A stretch of DNA of 64,000 bases from JAFMDF01 sp965277445. GTDB taxonomy: Bacteria > Bacteroidota > Bacteroidia > Chitinophagales > Saprospiraceae. How positions within the stretch are numbered: position 1 is the stretch's first letter; every line of letters begins with the position of its first letter. Positions 37,901 through 44,298 of the stretch are shown here, in pieces. Below the pieces are notes generated by a model, which saw only the letters and a program-made list of their open reading frames with translations, did not search any database and was not told the DNA's origin. The stretch spans positions 248,001-312,000 of the forward strand of contig CBDICY010000050.1 in NCBI GenBank assembly GCA_965277445.1, in the 5' to 3' direction. The translations under genes and the position numbers were made by a program.

Positions 37901-40900
37901 GGACTTTGCGTAATCATAATATTATTACCAGTTCCACAATCATTAACAATTATAACCGCTGTGGTATAATCTGCAATACTTACTTGACAATTATTATCGG
38001 CATAAACGTTTTGATTGCTTGGACAAGTAATCGTTGAGGCAGTCGTATCTTCTAAAGTTACTGTAAAATTACATTGGTTGGTATTGCCACTTTCGTCGGT
38101 TACTTCAAGGGCAACATTTTGACTCGTCCCATCTCCGCTAATCATTGTTCCTGCGGCTGGGGTTTGGGTAACCGTTAAATTATTAGTTGTACAATTATCT
38201 GAAAAAGTAGCGCCCGTAATATAGTTTGGTAAGGCAATCGCACAGTCTCCATCTATACTTAGCGTTTCATCTGCTGGGCAACTAAGACTTGGATTAGTCG
38301 CATCTTCAAAAGTTATATCAAAAGTGCAATTGGCTGTATTCCCACTTTCATCGGTTACCGTTAAGGTAATTGTCGTTACTCTTGGAGAACTGATAGTCGT
38401 ACCGATAGCAGGAGATTGCGTAACTGTCAAATCACCCATATTGGTACAGTTATCTGCAATCGTTGCCATACTCGTATAATCTGCCAAAACTGCTTCACAA
38501 TTTGCATCTAGTGCAATCGTCGTATCAGCAGGACAAGTAATTGTTGGATCAATTTCGTCTTTTAGGGTCACAGTAAAACTGCAACTATCTATATTTCCAT
38601 GCGTGTCATCCCCAATAATGGTAATCTTAACTATGCTATCTAATACATTAATTGTTGTCCCTGCGGCTGGTTTCTGCGTCAAAAGAACGCTTGTACTCGC
38701 TAAACAATTATCCGTTTTAGTTACCATACTGGTATAATCTGGAATCGTAATTTCACAGGAAGTATTAACCGCTATGCTTTGATTAGTTGGGCAAGTTAGG
38801 CTAGGTGGAATGGTATCTTTCAAAGTAATAGTAAAGGTACAAGTCGCTGTATTCCCATTCCCATCATTGGCAGTCAAGATAATGAGTTCCGCATCATTAT
38901 GGCCAGAAAGTATCGTGCCTATTGATGGGGATTGAGTAATAGTAATCGCTCCCGTCAGGGCACAATTATCTGCAACTGTTGCCAAATTCGTATAATTGCC
39001 AATACTTGCTTCACAGTTTACATCCGCATTTAAAGTCAGGTCTGCTGGACAACTAATAGTCGGTGCAATTTCATCTTTTAGGGTCACTTGAAAAGTACAT
39101 TCGCTACTATTTCCTGAATTATCTGTTGCGGTGATGGTAATTATTTGGCTACTATTATGACCAGAAAGGGTTGTTCCTGCTACTGGATTTTGGGTAATCG
39201 TCAATTCATTCATTGCAGCGCAATCGTCCGTAATCGTAATGGACGACCTGTAATCGGGAATTGTTCCAGTACAACTAGCATCGGCCAAAACAATTTGATC
39301 TGGCAAACAAGTAATAATGGGTGCAGTCGTGTCAATGAGCTCGACGGTCATGGTACATTGACTTTGGTTGCCATTGCCATCATTGATCATGAAAGTTACG
39401 GTATAGTTCGTACTATCTCCCGAAACGGTTGTTCCTGCGACAGGAGATTGGGTAACACTTAGTGCAATATTATCGGTACAATTATCAGAAAAAGATAGAA
39501 GGGGTAATAGGTTGGGAATGGTATTTTTGCAATTGGCATCGGTATAAATCGTACTATCTGCGGGGCAAATAATGCTTGGTTTTATGGTGTCTATAACCAT
39601 AATCGTAAAATTGCATTCGTTGCTATTTCCACTTCCGTCGGTGGCAGTCAAGGTAATGATTTCCGTGGTACCATGCCCATTCAACATCGTATTTGCTGCT
39701 GGATTTTGGGTAACCGTAATTGCATTACCTGTTACACATTCGCTGCTTAGCATAGCATCTCCTGTAAAATCAGGAATTAATAAATCACAATTGCTATCAG
39801 CGTATACATTTTGATTGGCAGGGCAAGTAATTGTTGGTTTAACCGTATCTTCTAAAGTGATGGTAAACATACATTGGGTCGAATTGCCACTTTCGTCTTC
39901 TACTGTAATCGTCATTATCTGTGTCACCCCATCTCCGCTAATCCTAGTGCCTGCTGCTGGATTTTGGGTAATACTTAAAGCGTCATCGGCGGTACAATTA
40001 TCTGAATAGGTGGCAGTTGTGGCATAATCTGGTATGGAAAAATCACAATCGCCGTCTATTGTAATAGTTTCATCAACGGGGCAATCTAAAGTTGGATTCG
40101 TGGTATCTTCAAAAATTACTTCAAAACTACAAGCTGATTCATTGCCACTTTCATCTTTTACCGTCAAGGTGACCATCGTTGTACCCGTCCAAGTAATCAA
40201 TTGTCCCGCTGCTGGACTTTGGGTAATGGTCAAATCGCCCATTGGCGTACAATTATCTGAAACGGTTGCCATACTGGTATAATCTGCCAGAGTTGCTTTA
40301 CAATTTGCATCTAACGCTACCGTCACATTCACAGGGCAAGTTATGGTGGGGTCGATTTCATCCTTCAAGGTAACAAAGAAACTACAGTCGTTGGTATTTC
40401 CATTATTATCATCGGCAGTAATTGTTATTTTTACCATTGTATCTAATAGGCCAATGGTCGTTCCTGCTGCTGGGGATTGGGTTAAAATAATATTGGCTGC
40501 TGTTTCACAATTATCACTTTTGGTGACGATGCCCGTATAGTCTGGAATGGTAATTTCACAATTCATACCCACCGTCAAACTTTGATCCGTTGGGCAAGTC
40601 AAATTAGGTGGTGTGTTATCTGCTAGGGTGATAATAAAACTACAACTGTCTATATTTCCATTTCCATCATTGGCATATAAAGTAATGGATTGGGTATTCC
40701 CATGCCCTGTTAAGGTCGTTCCTACCGCTGGAGATTGAGTCACCGTAATAGCAGTATTTGCTGCACAATTATCCGAAACGGTTGCCATACTCGTATAATC
40801 TAGCAGACTTGTTTGACAATTCGCATCCAGATTAATGGTTATATCCGACGGGCAGACGATACTTGGCGGAAGGGTATCTTGCAAGGTAATCGTAAAATCA

Positions 40901-43900
40901 CAAGTACTGGTATTTTCATTTTCATCTCTTGCCGTTAGGGTAACTAACTGAGTCGTATTATCGCCAGATATGGTTGTGCCAATAGCAGGGCTTTGGCTAA
41001 CAATAATATTTCCAGCCGCTGAACAATTATCGCTAGTCGTAGCTAAACTGGTAAAATCTGGCAAGGATAAATCACAATTAGTATCTACAAATAATGTAGT
41101 ATCTGAAGGGCAACTAATAATAGGATTAATCGCATCCGTTACTCTTAATTGAAAAGTACAATCATTAGCATTTCCTGCCTCATCGGTGGCAGTAATCATA
41201 ATCGTGTGTAACCCCGTACTTAAATTACTACCATTTGCAGGGCTTTGTGTTAAAGTGATATTTGCCGTAGCACTACAATTATCATTGGCTGTTGCCATGC
41301 CTGTATAATCAGGTACGGAAACTTGGCAATTATTATCGGCCATTAAACTTTGGTCACCAGGACAAGCCACGGTTGGTGCTTCATCATCGAAGGTGCTGAC
41401 CAAAAGGGTATCATTACAAAGGGCACTTATATAAACAATGGTATCAATATCGGGTGTTGGGCTATGATTTGTACCTAGAGTAACCGTTCCCGTTGGAGAA
41501 ATCGTTGTACCAATGGAACTAATAACTTCCCATGTTCCGCCTGCTTCGTCTGTTGTAAATGTTGCTAAAATAGTTCCAGAACAACCCTGAATAGTTGTTG
41601 CCATAATATTCGGTTCGTCTATCAGTCCATCGCTATCATTATCAATTTCATCGTCACAAATTTCTATACAAGTTGGGCTAGTTAGTTGCACTAGGTTATT
41701 ATTAAAGTCGCATTCACCAACTCCTGAAACGGGAAAATCACCAAAGCTATAAGGTCTAGCCACCGTACCGGGATCGTTGATAACGGCAAAAACGGTAATC
41801 GGCGCGATTAAAGGCGCAATAGTTAAGGCGGTCGAAATACTCGTTTCATTGGCTGGATTCAAAACCATTCCTATCGTACTTGTTCCTAATAAAGTAGCAG
41901 CATTCGTGGTAGGGTTTTGATCATAAAAAGCAATCGGTGTAGTCGCAGGTAAATCATCACTCCCCTCATTTTTAATGGTTAAATGCACCACTAAACCTGG
42001 GCAATTTTCAAGGGTGATACTGTCAATTTCCGTAATGGTAGCATCAGGTGCGGCAAAAGCAGGGGTTGCTGCACCGCCACTATTGGCATTCAAGATAGTG
42101 GTTTGTACTAAAAATCCATTATAAGCATTATTTAAAGCTGGATTTAATGGATTTTGTTGTTCTATTGGAACCGTTAAGTCATCATTAATATTGGTCACAA
42201 AATAACCATGTTGGTTCCAAACTTTTCGAGCCGTTACCCAAGGCGTGTTCATCGAGCGATAGACCTGCACATAATCTTGACCACTAAAACCTGGACCGTT
42301 TCCATCTTGTGCGGTAATAATAATCTCCGCAGCGCCATCATTATTAACATCGGCCACTAAAGGATATTCTGTTCTAGTGCCTGCTTCGGCAGGAATTTTG
42401 ACTAATTCAGAACCATCTGTACCTTTCCAAATATATAAATGCGCTTCTTCACTATAAACGACTTCATTGATTCCATCGCCTTCAAAATCAAATAAGGTAC
42501 TTCCCGTTCTTTGAGACCCATCATCCAAGCCTACTTTTTGCCATTTGATAACTAAAGCATTGGCGCCTGCATCATATTCTAATACCACATAAATACTTCT
42601 ACCCGCTGTACCAATTTCTACCATTCCATCATTATCAAAATCGCCCACATTTATTCTACCACCTGTGTTCGTACCAGGAATATCATAGGTTGTTCCGATT
42701 TGCGTTTGTGTTCTAGGGTTCCATATATAAATTTTACCTGACGCCATGACAATAATATCGACTTGGCTATCTCCATCCACATCAGCAAAACTAGTAAATC
42801 CATCTAAAAAATCACCACCGCTTATTTCAGATACCACTTCCAATGAACCTTGATCTTGCGTGTTATCAGCAGGCGTGTTATCTTCGGGCGTATAAGTATA
42901 CACCTGATTTCCTGCAATTAATTCCAAACCAGCTGCTTCTGCACCAAAAATTCCTCCTCCCGGTTTATTATCTCCTGGTTGAAAAACATCAAAAGCGATT
43001 GGAAATTTATCGTGATTTTTAGTCGCACTCACAAATGCTTTTCCTGTACTCCCTATTCCAATAGCCAAACGAGTACCCGTAATGGCATCAAAAATTCGAT
43101 TACCAACATATACTTCTGGTCGTCCATCTTGATCAAAATCGGCTACTTGTGGACTCGAATGACTGGAAATATCTCCAATATTATTAGCGGTTGCCCAAAC
43201 GACCGCTGTATTGCCATATTCATAGCGTCTTAATTGGTTATTATTAACCATGACAAAAATATCTCCCTTTCCATTCCGATCTACATCCGCAATTGCAGGT
43301 TGAGAAAAAGGGTGGTTGGTTGGTATGACTATAGATTGTTTATTCGTGCCATCCACCCCACTAAAAATTTGTATACGCCCCGGATTCGGATCTTTAGAAA
43401 CTATTTCTGGTACACCATCTCCATCCATATCTCCTACAACGATTCCACTTCTCTGATCAATAGGAAAATTTAAGTGATCTGTTTGGTAAGTTTTTTCAAT
43501 TTTAAATTCGTCTATGGTTGGTGGAACGAATTGACAATTTGGTAAGGTACTATACTGAATATGAAAACTATCGCAAGCACCAATTCCCGCACAATCATCA
43601 TCATAACAATCTATTAAGCCATCTCCATCATCATCAATTTCATTAAAACAATCTTCTGTCGACAAGACATTATTGTTTGTTTTAATATTTTCAACTTGAT
43701 TTAGTGACCCGAAATCGAACCCTGTATTTGTTGTTAAAAGCTGTTTTTTTGTTTGATTTATTAATGAATCAACTGTTTTCCTAAAAAATTGTGGATTCGT
43801 ATTCGTTGCCTGAACGTGACTAGCTAATAGGATTAGCGCCACCCCTATCAAAAAACTGTTCTTAATGATTTTTGATGCAGTCATCCCCAAAGAATGACCA

Positions 43901-43917
43901 CTCCTAAATAATCCCAT
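22966..43917 (-). CDS. Giant secreted HYR-repeat protein (giant A), 6983 residues
   Basis: A cell-surface protein for T9SS export. The signal peptide ends near 'LASHVQA' (~37); an ATG at 43884 is an equally good start, 11 residues shorter. Order of domains: MopE-like metal-binding motif 'NEIDDDGDGLIDCYDDDC' (~85); seven FG-GAP repeats (~150-545) likely forming one beta-propeller ('VGDMDGDGVPEIV', 'VADFDQDGRPEVYV'); a DUF11/CARDB-like domain (~620-740); a second 'DDEIDNDSDGLIDE' motif; 50 HYR domains (~843-5135), each opening like 'PTITCPADLTLNADVNCE'; a CUB-like domain (~5393-5505); further Ig/HYR-like modules; dockerin-like Ca-binding repeats (~6608-6728, 'AADVNGSGTVTAFDMVQIRQ'); a cohesin-like domain; and a type A sorting domain (last ~85). 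Probable role: adhesin or matrix protein. It is one unbroken frame of 20,952 bases. Confidence 0.93.
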   Translation of the reverse strand: MGLFRSGHSLGMTASKIIKNSFLIGVALILLASHVQATNTNPQFFRKTVDSLINQTKKQLLTTNTGFDFGSLNQVENIKTNNNVLSTEDCFNEIDDDGDGLIDCYDDDCAGIGACDSFHIQYSTLPNCQFVPPTIDEFKIEKTYQTDHLNFPIDQRSGIVVGDMDGDGVPEIVSKDPNPGRIQIFSGVDGTNKQSIVIPTNHPFSQPAIADVDRNGKGDIFVMVNNNQLRRYEYGNTAVVWATANNIGDISSHSSPQVADFDQDGRPEVYVGNRIFDAITGTRLAIGIGSTGKAFVSATKNHDKFPIAFDVFQPGDNKPGGGIFGAEAAGLELIAGNQVYTYTPEDNTPADNTQDQGSLEVVSEISGGDFLDGFTSFADVDGDSQVDIIVMASGKIYIWNPRTQTQIGTTYDIPGTNTGGRINVGDFDNDGMVEIGTAGRSIYVVLEYDAGANALVIKWQKVGLDDGSQRTGSTLFDFEGDGINEVVYSEEAHLYIWKGTDGSELVKIPAEAGTRTEYPLVADVNNDGAAEIIITAQDGNGPGFSGQDYVQVYRSMNTPWVTARKVWNQHGYFVTNINDDLTVPIEQQNPLNPALNNAYNGFLVQTTILNANSGGAATPAFAAPDATITEIDSITLENCPGLVVHLTIKNEGSDDLPATTPIAFYDQNPTTNAATLLGTSTIGMVLNPANETSISTALTIAPLIAPITVFAVINDPGTVARPYSFGDFPVSGVGECDFNNNLVQLTSPTCIEICDDEIDNDSDGLIDEPNIMATTIQGCSGTILATFTTDEAGGTWEVISSIGTTISPTGTVTLGTNHSPTPDIDTIVYISALCNDTLLVSTFDDEAPTVACPGDQSLMADNNCQVSVPDYTGMATANDNCSATANITLTQSPANGSNLSTGLHTIMITATDEAGNANDCTFQLRVTDAINPIISCPSDTTLFVDTNCDLSLPDFTSLATTSDNCSAAGNIIVSQSPAIGTTISGDNTTQLVTLTARDENENTSTCDFTITLQDTLPPSIVCPSDITINLDANCQTSLLDYTSMATVSDNCAANTAITVTQSPAVGTTLTGHGNTQSITLYANDGNGNIDSCSFIITLADNTPPNLTCPTDQSLTVGMNCEITIPDYTGIVTKSDNCETAANIILTQSPAAGTTIGLLDTMVKITITADDNNGNTNDCSFFVTLKDEIDPTITCPVNVTVALDANCKATLADYTSMATVSDNCTPMGDLTITQSPAAGQLITWTGTTMVTLTVKDESGNESACSFEVIFEDTTNPTLDCPVDETITIDGDCDFSIPDYATTATYSDNCTADDALSITQNPAAGTRISGDGVTQIMTITVEDESGNSTQCMFTITLEDTVKPTITCPANQNVYADSNCDLLIPDFTGDAMLSSECVTGNAITVTQNPAANTMLNGHGTTEIITLTATDGSGNSNECNFTIMVIDTIKPSIICPADSTIYTDANCKNTIPNLLPLLSFSDNCTDNIALSVTQSPVAGTTVSGDSTNYTVTFMINDGNGNQSQCTMTVELIDTTAPIITCLPDQIVLADASCTGTIPDYRSSITITDDCAAMNELTITQNPVAGTTLSGHNSSQIITITATDNSGNSSECTFQVTLKDEIAPTISCPADLTLNADVNCEASIGNYTNLATVADNCALTGAITITQSPSIGTILSGHNDAELIILTANDGNGNTATCTFTITLKDTIPPSLTCPTNQSIAVNTSCEITIPDYTSMVTKTDNCLASTSVLLTQKPAAGTTINVLDSIVKITIIGDDTHGNIDSCSFTVTLKDEIDPTITCPADTTIALDANCEAVLADYTSMATIADNCTNMGDLTVTQSPAIGTTISSPRVTTITLTVTDESGNTANCTFDITFEDATNPSLSCPADETLSIDGDCAIALPNYITGATFSDNCTTNNLTVTQTPAAGTMISGDGTSQNVALEVTDESGNTNQCNFTVTLEDTTASTITCPSNQNVYADNNCQVSIADYTTAVIIVNDCGTGNNIMITQSPIAGTVINEHGTTQTITLTATDAFNNANQCTFVLTILDTIPPSITCPSDSTIYADVGCENTIPNLLPVLTTEDNCTETGNLTITQSPTAGTAIAGDSTNYTVIFTVNDGNGNQSQCSMTVELIDTTAPTINCLVDQIVFADANCQNIVPNYITAAGITDNCAAGNELIITQNPVAGTALSGHTDTETITIIAVDNSGNSTECTFELVLKDTLAPSIICPADLILNTDANCQAIIGDYTNQAIVADNCTDAGMITVTQSPAAGMTLSGDGTTQMITLIANDGNGNSDSCHFLITIEDVTPPNLTCPANQVLTVDTNCEITIPDYRTMVIKSDNCTSDASITLTQQPVAGTTIGVLDTVVLITIIGDDNNGNLDSCSFFISLKDEIAPTISCPADLTISLDNNCEANLADYTNMATIDDNCTLMGDLVVTQNPIATTLINGVGTTMITLTVTDKSGNTSQCDFNVTFEDTTNPSLVCPTNDTLGVDGVCAIPLPDYRGNASFADNCTNKDDLIVTQSPTPGTMISGDGFDQLVTIMVTDESGNMVQCDFMVALRDITIPSISCPGNQTIYADNNCEVLIADYTNEAIISSNCSSGSSITVTQYPLPNTQLIGHGTTQTVTLTATDGSGNSNQCTFEVMVADTILPQIICPADTTIYADATCGNTIPNLIPVLTYADNCPTTTSITATQSPISGTMISGDSTNYTVTFTVNDGNGNQSQCAMTVELIDTTSPTIICLADQIQYADAACNNTISNYISDLTITDNCAIGNEITITQSPIAGTVLYGHNDSETITITAVDNSGNSSQCSFIVVLKDTLAPTINCPSDIVLNADANCQASIGDYTENVTVSDNCTATTAITITQRPPAGTLLSGDGATETITFIADDGNGNIDSCTILITLEDVTPPSLSCPTDQSLTVDTNCEITIPDYRNKVIKTDNCLADASILLTQNPAAGTTIGVLDTMVKITIVGDDTNGNIDSCTFFVTLKDEIVPTIDCPAKDTLALDANCQAMIPDYTSMATIADNCTPDEDLTVTQTPTAGQLVNTIGNVSITLTVKDGSGNTNNCMFDIHFKDIIQPTITCPENDTLSIDGDCPIALPDYTDDATFADNCSTTNNISISQNPIAGTMIREHNFDQTVTLTVTDESGNTETCSFIVNLKDSTPPTISCPVDKNVYADVNCELLIPDYTSEGGINSDCGTGNGITVTQNPAAGTMISGHNTTQIITLTATDAFNNANQCTFVLTVLDTINPQITCLSDSTIYADASCENTIPNLLPVLGFQDNCAANSSMTATQSPIAGTIISGDSTNYIVTFTVKDGNGNQSECSMTVELIDTIAPLLTCIGNQIEYADMTCGGTVPDYIPQIDITDNCAIRNELILNQSPIAGTMLSGHNDSETITITATDNSGNSTKCSFEVVLKDTLPPSITCPENIILDADSDCEVAIGDYTSLATVADNCTADATITVTQNPAAGTTLAGHGDTKMITLTANDGNGNSSSCSFTISLRDITPPVLTCPVNQVLAVDVNCEITIPDYTNMVTKTDNCLTDANVILTQKPAAGTIIGVLDSMVKITIIGDDTYGNIDSCDFILTLKDEIAPEITCPASIALSLDDNCQAMIADYTSMATVTDNCTATNDLVVTQSPAVGTLINSPTVTTITLVVKDGSGNTDNCTFEVDFKDTTKPTLTCPADTTLSVDGDCSIALADYTQTVIFSDNCSTNANLTVTQNPIAGTMISGDGTTQMVTITVADESGNSINCSLTIMLADTTAPTIICPNNQNLYANTNCEFALPDFTGDAILSSDCATGNAIIVTQSPVAGTIINGHNTVQMITLTATDNSGNANQCTFEVTLLDTINPQIICPADTIIYTGINCGNTIPNLLPVLIYQDNCTETGSITATQSPIAGTAISGDSTSYTVTFTIDDGNGNQSQCAMMMELIDTTAPVITCPIDQIVYADANCQNVVPNYISDLIITDNCAAANEITITQSPVAGTVFFGHNDSETITMTVTDNSGNSTQCTFEAVLKDTISPTISCPINQQVAANAGCVGTLADYTSMATVADNCTTISNITVSQSPAAGTTISGLGASTTITLIANDGNGNMDSCHFDIELIDEALPTFDCLSNQLVYLDNGCNQVLPDFRDSISPTDNCSATNNLTVTQFPASGTSFSEHNTEIAITLQVTDESNNTQNCAFTVTLKDTIAPSITCPVAKIVALDEACEFALPDYRPEIITADNCRATGDIILLQNPVPGTIIFNHNTEITITFTADDDNGNMNTCDLLLTVKDLMNPIINCPPDISLSVDANCERILADYTSSATVSDNCTAESSIMITQSPLAGTILSDSRTVQTVKLYANDRNGNIDSCDFQLTLTDTIPPAIDCPEIQNIYMDGQCEMLMPDYTGMATYTDNCITSGVVITQKPVAGTLLSGSDTIINTIVFATDFDGNMDSCVFQVILKDTIKPIVNCLPNQNVYVDSTCFFEVGNYAEMITIEDNCTVNAGIEILQFPPEGVRFTDVGSIHTITLAVIDETGNETQCHFDITLLDTIAPVISCPDTQFVDVDGICEIILPDYTDALTLADNCTPDDMVSVAQSPTGVRLSGDGTIQEVMLSATDESGNVSTCSFIVKLVDRTKPAISCPGDQDLNVDADCMATIPDYSDQLVVTNDCDAIAGITITQNPPAGTVMLTGLGSEQLVTLTASDINGNSDECTFKVTLIDTIAPVITCLDVDSLYLDACFSEIPDYSDLVTATDNCSTMDNIGISQSMAVGVIIIEKHAGVRLIQIYAEDEAGNVATCEFPIIFIDTFPPFIDCPADTVLYVDDACEIVVPDYTNFVLPLDNCADLAAVTVSQDPLPGTVLKNSDTTYVVTLTADDGNGNQNFCSFDLTLKDTIAPILTCPTDQVVAVDENCQTSIPDLSNLLGIVENCSTMDEITIVQTPPMGTILLGAGNDTTITFTVTDKEGNTSTCSFNYLQTDQTAPQLTCPADTTLSVDDDCPIAIPDFRSMAAISDNCSEVNKLMVVQSPVAGTMISGHGTSQLITITATDEYNNTATCTFTLSLRDTIVPMLTCPPTQTLLINDNCETILPDYSALATATNTCNSTYPIRVQQLPVAGTILSGIGTIDTVSIIATDSQGNADTCTFQVYLIFDLPPLIIRTDVKVGERLEICIDHPCLIDSDINAYDKSGSGVGIGAGGVFEVNPSTGCLTYALKETPYSSQDSFDVVICDVNNFCDTINYRLEIDDYQAFIVDPCVCLNNESSFESGDGQFFEYAQITAPSGDNWEVVTATGFYVNPAGGVVQPNKGGTPYPLNPIAKGTPTIEVPRGNGLSDYYLAGLHIDAIGYALSFSNNRDTLSISNRCSYDASCRQVGIIGGEDGLPPNIPSCSIEIGNGTTPALTTLENCQPCQFRSNNTEHLYEDDSVRNVIHTICATDQWKQLTINFTHFELAPGDTLYVYDGKTIVDSLLGKFSGTGVSQTGGWVASSCLPSLNSSGCLTFQFKTNGDYHKGTGWQSEATCVEKSIALTPPNDLSRRLTCEQTYAIFNILPATITSNCGAIQDSQIVRVLNQHGIICLDTCLAMTDVVKDTFAIGTYTVEYKLKSDTVKATTATLTVQAPTLVCNDEINVPLGSSCAIQLTPDDLLENTCDTITDTLYYFIKLKGIDKNGAEIVLAEGGGKGGNYPMVTKDMIDQCGGTITAEIEKRYYEGLDLSICNNGLKHTSCTVKVNIYDQSPPIFQTISSKDTFRLCSADLTAAALGLPTPTAIDNCDSVKVEFVGAMVLNVGGVCDTTRALLNWIATDACGNIATLEQSVVILRPDVKDIVQASDIVLSCGEDTATDLNNFAKTGMPRIKVGKVVNGILKPTDTIALDTATYVCGYILQKRDIEIPSDCGRKVFRYWDILDWCDTENGIVPIDTQLIELRDTLAPKFVATVLPTLKLALPDDACILDMTKLTAPTATDNCTTPTVSMRQVFRIEDGAKWEIPVEELTALNADSFEVVWITEDNCLTQTKTATITQLVLIEDQTKPVAICANQINLSLGQSVARLHYKDIDNGSNDACGLAKYEVSRDEINWDSVATFTCEDADQATTVYLRVTDRNGNHNTCWMLVNVEDKIAPICRDLPTMTGTCDEGHTGNGLVATDVNGNGEMDDKEWVNLTDEQATDFNTKYGYPNCSDNVICSNLVIQQQYQLIEKTCGIAIIKRRFRGIDWDGKGSASDWSAQTINIETKADWTITLPADWEGECGESVPNSELTINNGACDLMGYEVEEKVFSPTGTEANSPSGAGGKDACLKVVRTFTIINWCNYQAGGAAKTITRVENEHGAVTADQIITSQDYENIGKLEYVQILKLKDDTAPIITINPVNDCVDTDNCLVEKIFSITATDCNEQSTATLSYNWRLYPFQGEEIIAQGTGASFTRTVSPTDRFTIEWEAIDNCGNTGTATSSHYFVDCKKPVPYCLNGITTTLRDDGQTEIWATDLDQGSTDNCAAIGQIKYGIWHASWGAVPTHIAVIHTLPERIVFDCSLLGKQTVRLYLIDAANNWDFCETSITVQDNRSVCSSSESMANISGTIMDWKEQAVEAVQVQVEQGQAQGIAPKNYHTKTDGYYNFDLAKNQDYTIHPTKEDRPLNGVSTFDLVVISKHILGIAKMDNPYQLIAADVNGSGTVTAFDMVQIRQLILNITTEFPNSLSWKFVEAGYEFTTDNPISEAYPQAATIAALQQDMEMDFVAIKMGDVNGNAQPSSLVTTADRTTDEVFEITTAEKILKAGETYTVSFNTNQLSSIQGYQFTLDYDDLKVAKLKSGVVGVENFGLQKMDKGMITTSWNQSLAVDSRQLTIGNTQLAVGNNSQQNANPQPATGNSQLFTIEFVAQKDGKLSEQLSLLNRPTAIEAYNENGHLMEVQLTFTTPLYKEEFDLFQNQPNPFQDKTEIGFYLPDDSAIQLILRDEMGRVLKIIKDQKKAGHHTIELNKAALPSGFIYYQLNTKFGTKAKKMLKLK
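23372..23476. repeat. Degenerate heptamer array inside giant A (cohesin-like domain)
   Basis: Fifteen consecutive 7-bp units (agttgcg, agttgcc, ggttgcg, aactgcc, tattgcc and similar) occupy exactly 105 bases, or 35 codons, so the frame is kept. They encode a low-complexity stretch ('QLTIGNTQLAVGN' type) that interrupts the cohesin-like domain. A related array sits at the matching place in giant B. Confidence 0.75.
28515..41390 (-). repeat. Array of 50 HYR (hyalin) domains in giant A
   Basis: I counted fifty successive units in the translation, each opening with D-x(4)-P-x-(I/L)-x-C-P and ending in 'C-x-F-x-V-x-L-x-D'. They average about 86 residues. Each has four conserved Cys positions (opening CP, mid 'C', 'DNC', 'C-x-F'). 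HYR domains are Ig-like folds associated with adhesion. Confidence 0.9.
31609..40620 (-). repeat. Higher-order repeat: five tandem blocks of seven HYR domains
   Basis: HYR units 4-38 form five blocks. The motif CEITIPDY marks the first unit of each. Its codons end at 40560, 38757, 36957, 35154 and 33351, giving spacings of 1803, 1800, 1803 and 1803 bases. The five blocks together measure 9012 bases. Units at the same position in different blocks resemble each other more than their neighbours do (for example 'IDGDC' in every third unit and 'YADANC' in the fourth to sixth). Confidence 0.9.
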
Positions 43918-44298
43918 GGGAGTTAATTGGTTGTGTATTAAAATAAATACGATGCGATTTTTTAAAATGGACTTGGCTTGATTAACTCTATTGAATGAGG
44001 GGTGCGAATAAATAAAAGGGGGCTAATTTTATTCTTAGAAAAGTACTGCTAAGTGTAAAATACAGTAAACCAATTAGCTAAATTTTAATTTCATTAAGGA
44101 ATCGTGACAGGGTTTTAAGGATAGTTTTCTCCATAAAAAAAGCCAGAAGGATCCTTCCCTCTGGCTAAAGTGCTTTTTAATTTTGGATACTTTTCATCCA
44201 GATTATCAATCGGTTACAGTATACAAGTTAACAAAAAAAATCAGGATTCACAAGATATTTACGTCTTATTTTTCCTTTAATTTTCTGTTACTTTATCA
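43918..44298. other. Spacer between the two giant genes
   Basis: It contains the terminator of giant B (44134-44166) and a 200-base AT-rich stretch that should carry the promoter of giant A. I cannot point to a convincing -33 TTTG / -7 TAnnTTTG pair. The sequence at 44240-44262 (tcaggattcacaagat) loosely resembles the 35-bp repeat near 22.7 and 22.95 kb. Confidence 0.5.
44134..44166 (-). terminator. Intrinsic terminator after giant B
   Basis: agccaga/tctggct stem (44141-44147 with 44160-44166) around an aaggatcctt core, followed on the minus strand by six T. It is nearly the same sequence as the terminator after giant A, which supports duplication of the gene ends. Confidence 0.75.

Noticed and set aside
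25895..43473. Many plus-strand frames of 60-143 codons across giant A
   Set aside because: They recur with the HYR periodicity, have no ribosome-binding context and no family resemblance. They are shadows of a repetitive gene.
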